Assembly: GCA_902604355.1 (NCBI GenBank)
Contig: CACKYN010000010.1
Coordinates: 1-34,176 of the forward strand
DNA: 34,176 nucleotides
Origin: an uncultured Pelagibacteraceae bacterium
GTDB lineage: Bacteria; Pseudomonadota; Alphaproteobacteria; Pelagibacterales; Pelagibacteraceae
Direction of reading: 5' to 3'
In this document: positions 1-8,878 of the stretch, piece after piece
Position numbering within the stretch: the first letter of the stretch is position 1
Layout: every line of letters starts with the position of its first letter
Notes under the pieces: generated by a model
Seen by the model: only the letters and a program-made list of their open reading frames with translations
Databases searched by the model: none
Told to the model about the DNA's origin: nothing
Translations under genes and position numbers: made by a program

Positions 1-948
1 ATAAATAATATTTTTTATAAAGATGAGTCTAAAAGATTTCATTTAAAATCCTTTAAGGCATTAGGTGGAGCATATGCTGTTGAAAGAATATCTAAAAGAA
101 AAAAAAATATAATTATTTCCTCTGCAACTGCTGGAAACCATGGAAGATCTGTTGCATGGGGTGCAAAAAGATTAGGTTTAAAATGTAAAATCTTTGTTAG
201 TCAATACGTGAGTGACTCAAGAGTTAAAGAAATTAAAAAATTTGGAGCTGAAGTTATAAGAGTTAAAGGTGATTACGAAAACTCACTTAATGAATGTAAA
301 AAATTGTCGAAAAGAAATAATTGGAAAATTGTACAAGATGTAGCGACAAGAGATTACAAATTAGTCCCTCAACTTACGATGGCAGGATATTCCATAATGA
401 TAAGAGAAATATCTAAACAAACTAATCAATATATCACCCATATTTTTTTACAAGCCGGTGTTGGGGGTATGGCTGCAGGTGTTGTAGCTGGTGTTGCAAA
501 ATATTTTAAAAGAATTCCAAAAATTATAATTGTTGAGTCTGATAGAGCTGATTGTGTACTTCAGAGCATTAAAATTAATAGACTTAAAAAAATTAAGATT
601 AAAAAAGAAAGTATCATGGGTGGCATGTCGTGTAATGAAATGTCATATATTCCATGGCAAATATTAAAAAAAGCAAGCAATTGTTGTGTATCAGTAAGTG
701 ATCGGAATGTTGCCAAAACTATAGCTATGCTTAAAGACAAAAAGCTCAGCAAAAATTCAATAATTGGTGGAGAATGCTCAACACCTGGAATTATAAGCCT
801 AATTAGTGTTTGTAATAATTATAAGACTAAAAGACTCATTGAACTCAACGAAAAATCTAATGTTTTAGTAATAGGATGCGAAGGTAATGCAGATGTTAAA
901 CTTTACAAACAACTGCTATCTAAAGGAAGAAAACAAAAATTTACATGA
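1..948 (+). CDS. Diaminopropionate ammonia-lyase-like PLP enzyme (5' partial)
   Basis: This frame is open from base 1 and runs to TGA at 946-948 (315 visible codons), so the first ~58 residues lie outside the window. It is a fold-type II PLP enzyme. The Schiff-base lysine is codon 19 in SFKALGGAYA. The substrate/cofactor loop AGNHG is at codons 44-48, and the phosphate-binding glycine loop (QAGVGGMA) is near codon 155. The SFKALGG, VQD, AGVGGMA and C-terminal CEGNAD segments match diaminopropionate ammonia-lyase (YgeX/DpaL), which turns 2,3-diaminopropionate into pyruvate and two ammonia. By my recollection of the E. coli enzyme numbering, the Asp120 position is Ala44 here, while the Asp189 position is kept (codon 113). 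The insert between the lysine and AGNHG is also missing. The exact substrate is therefore uncertain; a threonine/serine-type or hydroxyaspartate lyase is possible. The GTG at 208 is not the start. The next gene begins inside its stop codon. Confidence 0.75.
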   Translation: MNNIFYKDESKRFHLKSFKALGGAYAVERISKRKKNIIISSATAGNHGRSVAWGAKRLGLKCKIFVSQYVSDSRVKEIKKFGAEVIRVKGDYENSLNECKKLSKRNNWKIVQDVATRDYKLVPQLTMAGYSIMIREISKQTNQYITHIFLQAGVGGMAAGVVAGVAKYFKRIPKIIIVESDRADCVLQSIKINRLKKIKIKKESIMGGMSCNEMSYIPWQILKKASNCCVSVSDRNVAKTIAMLKDKKLSKNSIIGGECSTPGIISLISVCNNYKTKRLIELNEKSNVLVIGCEGNADVKLYKQLLSKGRKQKFT

Positions 949-2363
949 CAAAAAATGCAATATTTTGGATCAGGGAAGATTTTAGAATTGAACATAATCC
1001 AGCACTTTCTTTTGCTAGTCAAAATCATGATAATGTTATTGGATTATTTATTTATAACAAAGCTGATTTTGATAAAAAACGGGAAGCACAAAAATGGTGG
1101 CTTTATAAATCTTTAGAACAATTTAAATCAGAATTATCTAAATATAAAATAAACCTTCAAATATTAGAGGGAGATGAGCTAAATGTGTTATCAAAGATAA
1201 AAAAAAAAGACAACATTTCAGTTTATTGGAATAAAATATATGAGCCAGATGTAATTGCTAAAGGTAAAAAAATAAGAGATGCTTTTTTAAAAAATGAAGT
1301 TAAGTTTAAATATTTTAAAGGAAATATTTTAAACGAATTTCAAGAAGTAACTAAAAACGATGGGACACCCTTTAAAGTATTTAGTCCATTTTGGAGAAAT
1401 GCAGAACAAAAATATTTGAGCCTACCTCCAAATAAAAATTATATTGTAAAAAAAAAGACAAAGTCGATCACATTTTTCAAGAATTGTATTGAGCCTAAAG
1501 ATATTTTGCCTAAAAAGAATTGGTATAAAAAATTTGAAGAATATTGGAAAGTTTCAGAAAGTGACTCAAAAAAAGTTCTTAACACTTTAATTGAAAAAAA
1601 GATTAAAGATTATGGAACAGCTAGAGATTATCCGTCGGTTGAAGGTACATCAAAATTGTCTCCTTATATTAAACATGGTCAAATTCATGTAAGCACTATT
1701 TGGCAAAAGTGTAATGAAATTAGATCTAAAGGAATTGGCTACAGAAAATATATCAATGAATTAGGTTGGCGTGAGTTTTCACATAGTTTAATTAATTATT
1801 TTCCAGAATTTTTAAAAGGTAATTATAGAAAAGAATTTGATCAATTTCCTTGGGTAAAAAATGAAAAGTTTCTAAAAGCATGGAAATTAGGAATGACAGG
1901 CTATCCTATTGTAGATGCTGGAATGAGAGAGTTATACGAAACTGGATGGATGCATAACAGAATTAGAATGGTAGTTGGTTCTTTTTTGGTTAAGCATTTG
2001 AGAATTAATTGGACTGAAGGTGAAAAACATTTCAGAAATTGTTTATTAGATTTTAATAAAGCAAATAACGTAGCTCAATGGCAATGGGTTGCTGGCTGTG
2101 GAGCTGATGCTGCACCTTACTTCAGAATATTTAATCCAATTTTGCAGGGTGAAAAATTTGATAAAGAAGGTTTGTATGTGAAGAAATGGGTTCCAGAATT
2201 AAATAAAGTGCCTACTAAATTCATCCATAAACCCTGGGAAATGGAAAATAAATATCAAGAAGCTATAAAGACTATAATAGGGAAAGATTATCCTAAACCT
2301 ATTGTGATTCACGAAAAAGCAAGAGCTGCTGCTCTAGAGGCTTTTCAATCACTTAAGAAATGA
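945..2363 (+). CDS. phrB: Deoxyribodipyrimidine photolyase (class I CPD type)
   Basis: A 472-residue flavoprotein that uses blue/near-UV light to split cyclobutane pyrimidine dimers. The N-terminal alpha/beta antenna domain starts with WIREDFRIEHNPAL. The helical FAD domain covers roughly residues 200-460 and carries YPSVEGTSKLSPYIKHG, NELGWREFSHSL, GYPIVDAGMREL, TGWMHNRIRM and DAAPYFRIFNP, all hallmarks of bacterial class I photolyases. The WQW segment before DAAPYF and nearby tryptophans are placed as in the electron-transfer chain. Length equals the usual ~470. No Fe-S cysteine set of the bacterial (6-4) type is evident. The ATG overlaps the TGA of the upstream lyase gene (ATGA), so the two are probably co-transcribed although functionally unrelated. 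It ends 5 bases from the convergent yjbQ gene. A light-repair enzyme fits a surface-ocean cell. Confidence 0.93.
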   Translation: MTKNAIFWIREDFRIEHNPALSFASQNHDNVIGLFIYNKADFDKKREAQKWWLYKSLEQFKSELSKYKINLQILEGDELNVLSKIKKKDNISVYWNKIYEPDVIAKGKKIRDAFLKNEVKFKYFKGNILNEFQEVTKNDGTPFKVFSPFWRNAEQKYLSLPPNKNYIVKKKTKSITFFKNCIEPKDILPKKNWYKKFEEYWKVSESDSKKVLNTLIEKKIKDYGTARDYPSVEGTSKLSPYIKHGQIHVSTIWQKCNEIRSKGIGYRKYINELGWREFSHSLINYFPEFLKGNYRKEFDQFPWVKNEKFLKAWKLGMTGYPIVDAGMRELYETGWMHNRIRMVVGSFLVKHLRINWTEGEKHFRNCLLDFNKANNVAQWQWVAGCGADAAPYFRIFNPILQGEKFDKEGLYVKKWVPELNKVPTKFIHKPWEMENKYQEAIKTIIGKDYPKPIVIHEKARAAALEAFQSLKK

Positions 2364-2368
2364 ATGCT

Positions 2369-2788
2369 CTATTCACCAATAAAATGGTGAATAATTGTTC
2401 TATTTTGCTTCTCTAAACGATGTTCAAATAAATATAAACCTTGCCAAGTTCCAAGTAGTAATTCATTATTTTTAATACTAAGTGAAATTTGATTGTTGGT
2501 TAAGGCAGATTTTATATGTGCGGGCATATCGTCTTTACCCTCAGTGGTGTGAACGTATAATTTTTTGTCCATAGGCACCAGTTTATCAAAATAATTTATT
2601 AAATCTGTCTGAACATCTGGATCAGCATTTTCTTGAACAATTAAGGATGCACTAGTATGTTGAATACTTAAATTAAGCATCCCATTTTTAAACTTATTTT
2701 TTTTAATCCAATGAATCGTCTGGTCTGTGAATTCATACAACCTTTGACCAGCAGCACTTATTTTAAGATTAAAGAACTCTTGCTTCAT
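2369..2788 (-). CDS. yjbQ: YjbQ/UPF0047 family protein
   Basis: A 139-residue protein of the YjbQ family (E. coli member 138 aa), a trimeric beta-sandwich. Family signatures are HTSASLIVQENADPDV in the middle and GTWQGLYLFEHR near the C-terminus, with conserved histidines and an acidic patch that could bind metal. Some family members have weak thiamine-phosphate synthase activity, but the physiological role is unsettled. It is the last gene of the minus-strand run starting with csaA. Its ATG shares one base with the zapE stop (TAATG), so translation is likely coupled. A perfect 8-bp inverted repeat lies in its final codons (see separate entry). Confidence 0.85.
   Translation of the reverse strand: MKQEFFNLKISAAGQRLYEFTDQTIHWIKKNKFKNGMLNLSIQHTSASLIVQENADPDVQTDLINYFDKLVPMDKKLYVHTTEGKDDMPAHIKSALTNNQISLSIKNNELLLGTWQGLYLFEHRLEKQNRTIIHHFIGE
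2371..2392. terminator. Inverted repeat at the phrB/yjbQ convergent junction
   Basis: ATTCACCA (2371-2378) and TGGTGAAT (2385-2392) form a perfect 8-bp stem with a 6-base loop. It sits within the last codons of yjbQ and just beyond the phrB stop. It could act as a shared transcription end for both converging genes, but neither side has a clear T-run, so the call is weak. It may equally be chance in coding sequence. Confidence 0.25.
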
Positions 2789-3840
2789 TAATTCTTTTCC
2801 ACAGATGTTAATTCATATAATCGACTGATAGTTCGTTTAAATGGATTTTCTAATAATCTTGATGAAGTAAATTGATCTATATTTTGCTCAGCAGTAACCG
2901 CTAAAGGGATATTTTTGTCATATATGACATCTATTAGAGTTATAAATCGTTGTTGTTGATTGGAATTAATATCATTAAATTGTGGAATATTATCAAGAGT
3001 AACAAATTTGCAATTTTTAATTATCTCTAAATAATCTTCAGCACCAAGGTTTCTATTACATAGATCATCAAAATTAAATCTAGCTACTCCTTCATAAAAA
3101 TGTTCTATTTTAAAATCTCTTCCCTTTACATTAATTATTTTTGATAAATGGTTTTTATCTTTTGTGATAGTTCTAAAAAATTTATTTATTTTAAAATTAG
3201 TCTCTTGATTGAGAGGGTAAAAATATCTTTGTTTCTGATTTTCATTTGATTTTCTATAATCGTCTTCAATTTTGAGCTCAAGTTCAGCAGAATGTTTCTC
3301 CATAATTTTTATAAAAGGTTTAAACTGATCTCTTTGAAGTCCGTCTTTATAAAGTTCAGAAATTTTTGTATTAGAGGTTAAAATAATTTTAATATTTTCT
3401 TTAAATATTTGCTCGAATAATTTTCCTAAAATCATCGCATCAACAATGTTAGTTACTTGAAACTCGTCAAAATAAATTAATTTAGTTTTAGATTTTAAAT
3501 CTTTTACAAATTGATAGATTACATTTTCCTCGTTCTTTTCCTTTCTTTCATGTGCAAAATCATGAAAGCTCAGCATAAACTCATTAAAGTGCTGTCTTAA
3601 TTTTTTTTCTTCTACTAAATCAAAAAAAAAATTTAAGATCATTGTTTTTCCAACACCAACACCTCCATGTAAATAAAAAGCTAGTCTTGAATTATTTTTT
3701 AAAAAAAATTTATTTAAAATTGATTTATTAAAATTTAATTTATAATAACTTTTTAATTCTTCAATAACACTTAATTGATAAGAATTAATTTCTAAATTAT
3801 TTTTTTTACAAAAATTTTTGAAAAGATTTTCTAAATTCAT
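2788..3840 (-). CDS. zapE: Cell division protein ZapE (AFG1-like ATPase)
   Basis: A 350-residue AAA-type P-loop ATPase of the ZapE/AFG1 family, acting on the inner face of the membrane at the Z-ring or in protein quality control. The Walker A motif GGVGVGKTM is near residues 59-67 in the family context YLHGGVGVGKTMIL. The Walker B region is IYFDEFQVTNIVDAMIL, the family signature. A sensor-type LTSNT follows, then the C-terminal TLDNIPQF and RFITLIDVIYD segments typical of ZapE. Length is near the E. coli protein (375). It overlaps the upstream cupin-like gene by four bases (ATGA) and the downstream yjbQ by one, so it is operonic. Many alphaproteobacteria have zapE near TCA genes, as here, with acnA a few genes upstream. 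Confidence 0.9.
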   Translation of the reverse strand: MNLENLFKNFCKKNNLEINSYQLSVIEELKSYYKLNFNKSILNKFFLKNNSRLAFYLHGGVGVGKTMILNFFFDLVEEKKLRQHFNEFMLSFHDFAHERKEKNEENVIYQFVKDLKSKTKLIYFDEFQVTNIVDAMILGKLFEQIFKENIKIILTSNTKISELYKDGLQRDQFKPFIKIMEKHSAELELKIEDDYRKSNENQKQRYFYPLNQETNFKINKFFRTITKDKNHLSKIINVKGRDFKIEHFYEGVARFNFDDLCNRNLGAEDYLEIIKNCKFVTLDNIPQFNDINSNQQQRFITLIDVIYDKNIPLAVTAEQNIDQFTSSRLLENPFKRTISRLYELTSVEKN

Positions 3841-4265
3841 TTTTTTGTTTTAAAATCAATACCATATTCTGATCTTGGTCCTTTTCGTAATCCAAATGGA
3901 CCTGAAATAAATATAGTTAACGGTCTTGTTCCTGGCTTAAGATCCACTCTATGCAAATTATTTGCTGATCTAAAACCAATATAACCAGGCGGTCTCCAGA
4001 ATTTTCCTGTTCTCAATGTTTCCCAATAACCACCTCTTAAAACTATTGTTATATAGGGAAAAGTATGATTATGCACACCATCACCATGATCATCGGCTAG
4101 CATCTCATGGATTAAGATATTGAATGGAAACCACTTTGGTCGATGTCTCATCAGAACATAATAACGATTCATCCATGGCTTTGCCTCATGGAATTTAGGA
4201 TGCGAGGGCCCTCTATCTAATACAACTTTTTTTCTTCCGATCTTATCTAACAATTTTAAGATCAT
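3837..4265 (-). CDS. Cupin-like small protein, function unknown
   Basis: A 142-residue soluble protein. The middle has HGDGVHNHTFPYITIVLRGG followed by YWE, which reads as a cupin-type metal-binding strand (His-x-His plus a following Glu). It is followed by a PPGYIGFRSANNLHRVDL stretch that resembles the second cupin motif, with its single histidine. The fold is therefore probably a one-domain RmlC-like cupin that binds one metal ion. I do not recognise a characterised homolog and assign no reaction. The protein is rich in Arg, His, Pro and Trp, unlike the Lys/Ile/Asn-rich neighbours. It overlaps zapE by four bases and starts 2 bases after the BamB-like gene, in the position where many proteobacteria have der. 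Confidence 0.7.
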   Translation of the reverse strand: MILKLLDKIGRKKVVLDRGPSHPKFHEAKPWMNRYYVLMRHRPKWFPFNILIHEMLADDHGDGVHNHTFPYITIVLRGGYWETLRTGKFWRPPGYIGFRSANNLHRVDLKPGTRPLTIFISGPFGLRKGPRSEYGIDFKTKK

Positions 4266-4267
4266 AT

Positions 4268-5566
4268 TTAATTATATTGAATGATAGATCCACGTCTGAC
4301 TAAATATAGATTATTATTAAATATTAATGGCTTCGACACAAGATTCGGAGAAACCTTTTCTATTCTGAGAATGCTGCCGTTTTGTAAATCTTTCACAATT
4401 AATTTACCATCTGAATTCGTTAAATACAAATTCTTATTTCCTATAGCAAATCCTATTGGATAAATATTTTTTCGTTTTTTTAGTTTATAATTTTTAAAAA
4501 AATCTGTTACTCTAATTATGTTTCCCTTATTCTTTTCTATTACATACAAGTAACCTTCATTGGATACAGTAAATATTAAATTTCCAGTTATCACAGGCGT
4601 AATATTGGAGTTTATATCACTTATCCAATTGGTGGTACCAGTTTTAATATCAATTGAATAAAATTCATTTTTATTATTTGAAAAAAAAATAGAACTTCCG
4701 TCCGAAACAAGTTTCGATGTTTTAAAATCATAGGTTTCATTTAAAATACTAGTGCTTTGTGTAGGTAATTGCCAAACAATCGAACCGCTTTCAATATCAA
4801 CAGCAGTGATATCACCAATTGAATTATTAAACACCACCATATCATCTAATATAACTAATGAATATTTTGAATTGGAAATTGTAAAAGAGTCCTCTGTTGG
4901 TAAGTTCCAACATTCTGATCCGTCCTTTATTTTATAACACCTAAGGGTATTTTTATAATCGATAACAAAAAATTTATTTTTATATTTTTTTATTTCTGAA
5001 TTAAAAGGATAAGTATTATTTTTAGACCAGTTGAGATCACCGTTATTAGCATTTATTGAGTAGTATTTTGCTATGCTGTCACTTACTAAAATACTGTCTT
5101 CATTAAAAATAAAATCTAATTTAGGATGTAATTTTTTTTCAGCTTTCGAATAATGGTTTTTTTTCCATAAAATTTTTTGATTTTCATCGTATCTTATAAT
5201 TGAACCTTTTTTATCAAAAAATACGATATCATTCTCTATAAAAAGAGGCTTAAAATTAATTTGATTTAAGTCCTCTAATCTTGAAAATTTGTAACTTCCT
5301 ATTTTTTTTAACTCACCTTTATAACTCTGTGAACCAAAATCATTTCGATTGTTGATATATTGGAAATTTTTTTTAATCCCTGAAAGATCTAAGTTTAAAT
5401 TTTGATTAAATTCTACAACAACAGACTTTTTTTCCTCAAAAACTTTTTTAATATTTGGTTCAGCCAAAAGTTCTTTATCTTTATCTTTCCATATTCTTGA
5501 GTTTTCGTTAAATGAACAATTATTAAAGAAAAAAAAAGCAATTAATAAAATAATTAATCTATTCAC
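4268..5566 (-). CDS. bamB: BamB-like beta-propeller lipoprotein
   Basis: A 432-residue exported protein. Residues 1-16 are a short, very hydrophobic signal segment ending at Cys17 (FFFFNNC), read as a lipoprotein signal although the residues before Cys are not the usual L-A-G type. The rest is a series of PQQ-type propeller blades with repeats such as ANNGDLNWS, DIESGSIVWQLPT, DIKTGTTNWISD, EKNKGNIIRV and DLQNGSIL. This matches BamB/YfgL, the propeller subunit of the outer-membrane protein assembly machine. The upstream partner is a YfgM-like protein, as in E. coli (yfgM-bamB), and the two genes overlap by 8 bases. der, the usual next gene, is absent. Sequence is diverged, so the family call rests on fold repeats plus context. 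Confidence 0.75.
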   Translation of the reverse strand: MNRLIILLIAFFFFNNCSFNENSRIWKDKDKELLAEPNIKKVFEEKKSVVVEFNQNLNLDLSGIKKNFQYINNRNDFGSQSYKGELKKIGSYKFSRLEDLNQINFKPLFIENDIVFFDKKGSIIRYDENQKILWKKNHYSKAEKKLHPKLDFIFNEDSILVSDSIAKYYSINANNGDLNWSKNNTYPFNSEIKKYKNKFFVIDYKNTLRCYKIKDGSECWNLPTEDSFTISNSKYSLVILDDMVVFNNSIGDITAVDIESGSIVWQLPTQSTSILNETYDFKTSKLVSDGSSIFFSNNKNEFYSIDIKTGTTNWISDINSNITPVITGNLIFTVSNEGYLYVIEKNKGNIIRVTDFFKNYKLKKRKNIYPIGFAIGNKNLYLTNSDGKLIVKDLQNGSILRIEKVSPNLVSKPLIFNNNLYLVRRGSIIQYN

Positions 5567-6203
5567 TCAAATCTCTTTTCAATCTTTTCTCTGCTTCTAA
5601 CCTTATATCTGGATTGGGGTTTTCTATACTAATTATTTGATTGAAAAACTCTTTAGCCTTCTGATTTTGCTCTTTCGCATAAAAATACTCTGCCAATAAA
5701 TATAAAGCATGAGATTTCCAGACACTTTGGGAGTTTATTAATGGATTTAAAGTGCTTAATAGATCCCCCTCTGCATATTGCTCCGCATTATATAGGGCTT
5801 TTTTGTATATTATTAAATTTTTTATCTCCTTCTCTAAAGATGTTTGATTTATCAAAATATCAAAGAAACTATTTATCTGACTCTGATCTGAAATAAGTTT
5901 ATTATCAATGATGAAATAAAGTGACAATGGGGAATAAGTTGGATCTTTTTCGTTAATAATCTCAATTAACTTTTTGATAACTTTATCTTTAGAATTTTCT
6001 GAATATTCAATAGTTGCTAAATTGAAGTCATCCGAAATTTTTTTCTTTTTATTTATTTTGTATTTATCAAAACTATAATAGCTAATAATTATAATTAATA
6101 TTAATGCTATAGATGAAATTATTTTATTCCTATTATTAACAATAAAATTCTTAATTTTATCATTTCTATTATTAGAATTTATAATTGATATTTCTTCATC
6201 CAT
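5559..6203 (-). CDS. YfgM-like membrane-anchored TPR protein
   Basis: A 214-residue protein with a polar, Asn-rich cytoplasmic N-terminus, one transmembrane helix (about residues 28-46, IISSIALILIIIISYYSF) and a helical C-terminal part with tetratricopeptide-like repeats (for example HALYLLAEYFYAKEQNQKAKEFF). The YfgM family binds SecYEG and periplasmic chaperones and passes exported proteins on. The layout and its place directly before bamB match yfgM-bamB in E. coli. The last 8 bases overlap the bamB start and its ATG is 2 bases after the acnA stop. The sequence itself is low-complexity and diverged, so context carries much of the call. Confidence 0.7.
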   Translation of the reverse strand: MDEEISIINSNNRNDKIKNFIVNNRNKIISSIALILIIIISYYSFDKYKINKKKKISDDFNLATIEYSENSKDKVIKKLIEIINEKDPTYSPLSLYFIIDNKLISDQSQINSFFDILINQTSLEKEIKNLIIYKKALYNAEQYAEGDLLSTLNPLINSQSVWKSHALYLLAEYFYAKEQNQKAKEFFNQIISIENPNPDIRLEAEKRLKRDLSE

Positions 6204-6205
6204 AT

Positions 6206-8875
6206 CTAAATCATATTGCGCAAAACATACTGGAGTATTCCACCATTTTTATAATACTCTAATTCATTTTTTGTATCTATTCTACAAAGTGCCTTGATTT
6301 TTTTAATTTCACCTGAAGCATATTTAATTTCAACTTCCACATGATCAGAAGGATTTATTCCTTCCTCAAGATTTAAAACACTTATTAACTCTGATCCTTC
6401 TAATTTTAAGGTCTTTCTATTCGTTCCTTCTGTAAATTGAAGAGGCAATACTCCCATACCTATCAAATTAGATCTATGAATTCTTTCAAAACTTTCCGCA
6501 ATTACTAATGTAATTCCAAGTAACTTAGTTCCTTTTGCAGCCCAATCTCTTGAGGATCCAGTGCCATACTCTTTTCCACCGATTACAACTAGGTCTGTTC
6601 CTCTTCTTTTATATTCAACTACTGCATCATAAACTGGTACTATTTTATTTTCTGGATATAATTTTGTAAATCCACCTTCAGTTCCTGGTGCCATTTCGTT
6701 TCTAATTCTTATATTTGCAAAAGTACCTCTCATCATAACTTCATGATTTCCTCTTCTAGCACCATACGAATTATAATCTTGAGGTAAAATTTGATGCTCC
6801 ATAAAATAATCTCCAGTAGGACTATCTTTTTGGATACTTCCAGCTGGTGAAATATGATCAGTAGTAATCATATCCCCAAGTATCAATAAAGGTCTTGCCT
6901 CATTAATTGGTTTAAACCCCTCAGGCTCATCTGATAAATTATCAAAAAAAGGTGGTTTTTTTACGTAAGTTGACCCAGAGTCCCAGTTATAGATACTGCT
7001 CTTTTCACTTTTTATGTCCTGCCATTGCTTTGGGCCTTCAGCTACATTTGAATATCTTTTAATAAACATTTCCGCATTTAATGATTGCTTTAAGGTATCC
7101 TCAATTTCTTGATTTGATGGCCAAATATCTTTTAAATAAATATCTTTTCCATTTTGATCTTTTCCGAAAGAGTCTTTGTATAAATCAAATTCCATATGAC
7201 CTGCTAGTGCATAGGCAACAACTAATGGAGGAGAGGCTAAATAATTTGCTTTTACATGAGGCGAGATTCTTCCTTCAAAATTTCGATTTCCAGATAATAC
7301 AGATACTCCATAAAGCTTATTGTTTTGAACTGCTTCGACTATATTTTCTGGCAATGGCCCTGTATTTCCGATGCATGTTGTACAGCCGTAACCTACGAGG
7401 TTAAAACCTAGTTTATCTAAGTATTCATTTAGACCAGCTTTTTTAAGATAATCTGTAACTACTTGAGACCCGGGCGCCAAGGATGTCTTGACCCATGGTT
7501 TAACGTCTAATCCAAATTCAACAGCTTTTTTAGCCAATAAACCAGCTCCTATCAATACATTAGGATTTGAAGTATTTGTACATGAGGTTATCGCAGCAAT
7601 TAAAACTGAGCCATCTCTAATTTTGTATTCTTCACCTTTTACATCAGAAGTTTCAAATTGAGTTTTATTTGTTGCTTCTTGAAAAACTTTAAAAAAACTA
7701 TTTTTAGCATCTGTTAATAAAACTTTGTCTTGCGGTCTTTTTGGTCCTGAGATAGTTGGCACTATGGTTGACATATCCAGACACATGGTATCAGTAAATT
7801 CAATGTCATCGCTTGCCCATAAACCTTGTTCTTTTGCATATTTTTCAACTATTGAAATTATTTCTTCATCTCTTCCAGAGAATTGAAGATATTTTAGTGT
7901 TTCATTATCAATAGGAAAAAATCCACAAGTTGCTCCATACTCAGGAGCCATGTTTGCAATAGTAGCTCTATCTGCTAAAGTTAAATTTTTTAGACCTTCT
8001 CCATAAAATTCAACAAATTTTCCAACTACACCTTTATCTCTCAACATTTTTACTATTGTAAGAACTAAATCTGTAGCGGTTGTTCCCTCTGGCATTTTAT
8101 TTTTTATTTCAAATCCAATAACCTCAGGAATAAGCATAGATATAGGTTGCCCAAGCATGCCAGCTTCGGCTTCAATGCCTCCTACTCCCCATCCCAAAAC
8201 TGAGAGTCCGTTGACCATTGTTGTATGACTATCTGTACCAACTAAAGTATCAGGAAATAAATAATCCTCATCTTTAAATTTTTCACACCAAACAACTTTA
8301 GATAAATACTCTAAGTTAACTTGATGACATATTCCAGTTCCTGGAGGTACAATTCTAAAATTATTAAACGCATCCTGTCCCCATTTTAAAAATGAATATC
8401 TTTCTGCGTTTCTTTTAAATTCAATGTTTACATTATTTTCAAAAGAGTCTGCTTTAGAAGATTGATCAACTTGTACAGAGTGATCGATAACTAAGTCAAC
8501 TGTTGAGAGTGGATTTATTGAGTTAGGATCAATATTCTTTTCTTTAACAGCCTCTCTCATGGCTGCTAAATCTGCGACTGCTGGTATACCAGTATAATCC
8601 TGTAATAATACTCTTGCAGGTCTATAAGCAATTTCAGTTGTTGATTTTTTACTTTTTAGCCAATCTCTTAGAGCATCAATTTGTTTTTTAGTAACTGATA
8701 AATCATCCTCATATCTTAATAAATTTTCTAAAAGAACCTTTAGTGATTTAGGTAATTTAGAGATACCTTTTAATCCATTGCTCTCAGCTTTACTTAAAGA
8801 ATAATATCTGTAGTTTTTTGAATTTATTTTTATTTCAGATAAAGAATTGTATGAGTTTTTCGTTCCTGGTTTCAT
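6206..8875 (-). CDS. acnA: Aconitate hydratase A
   Basis: An 889-residue [4Fe-4S] enzyme of the TCA and glyoxylate cycles that interconverts citrate and isocitrate. The three cluster cysteines are Cys432 (SCTNTSNP) and Cys498/Cys501 (GYGCTTCIGNTGP), with the same spacing as E. coli AcnA (435/501/504). Other family marks are LVGTDSHTTM near residue 212, QDYTGIPAV near 92 and the C-terminal swivel-domain motif KEYGTGSSRDWAAKGT. Length is normal for AcnA/IRP-type aconitases. It sits 3 bases after the LysE-family gene and 2 bases before the YfgM-like gene, so it appears co-transcribed with export and envelope genes and has no promoter space of its own. Confidence 0.97.
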   Translation of the reverse strand: MKPGTKNSYNSLSEIKINSKNYRYYSLSKAESNGLKGISKLPKSLKVLLENLLRYEDDLSVTKKQIDALRDWLKSKKSTTEIAYRPARVLLQDYTGIPAVADLAAMREAVKEKNIDPNSINPLSTVDLVIDHSVQVDQSSKADSFENNVNIEFKRNAERYSFLKWGQDAFNNFRIVPPGTGICHQVNLEYLSKVVWCEKFKDEDYLFPDTLVGTDSHTTMVNGLSVLGWGVGGIEAEAGMLGQPISMLIPEVIGFEIKNKMPEGTTATDLVLTIVKMLRDKGVVGKFVEFYGEGLKNLTLADRATIANMAPEYGATCGFFPIDNETLKYLQFSGRDEEIISIVEKYAKEQGLWASDDIEFTDTMCLDMSTIVPTISGPKRPQDKVLLTDAKNSFFKVFQEATNKTQFETSDVKGEEYKIRDGSVLIAAITSCTNTSNPNVLIGAGLLAKKAVEFGLDVKPWVKTSLAPGSQVVTDYLKKAGLNEYLDKLGFNLVGYGCTTCIGNTGPLPENIVEAVQNNKLYGVSVLSGNRNFEGRISPHVKANYLASPPLVVAYALAGHMEFDLYKDSFGKDQNGKDIYLKDIWPSNQEIEDTLKQSLNAEMFIKRYSNVAEGPKQWQDIKSEKSSIYNWDSGSTYVKKPPFFDNLSDEPEGFKPINEARPLLILGDMITTDHISPAGSIQKDSPTGDYFMEHQILPQDYNSYGARRGNHEVMMRGTFANIRIRNEMAPGTEGGFTKLYPENKIVPVYDAVVEYKRRGTDLVVIGGKEYGTGSSRDWAAKGTKLLGITLVIAESFERIHRSNLIGMGVLPLQFTEGTNRKTLKLEGSELISVLNLEEGINPSDHVEVEIKYASGEIKKIKALCRIDTKNELEYYKNGGILQYVLRNMI

Positions 8876-8878
8876 AAT

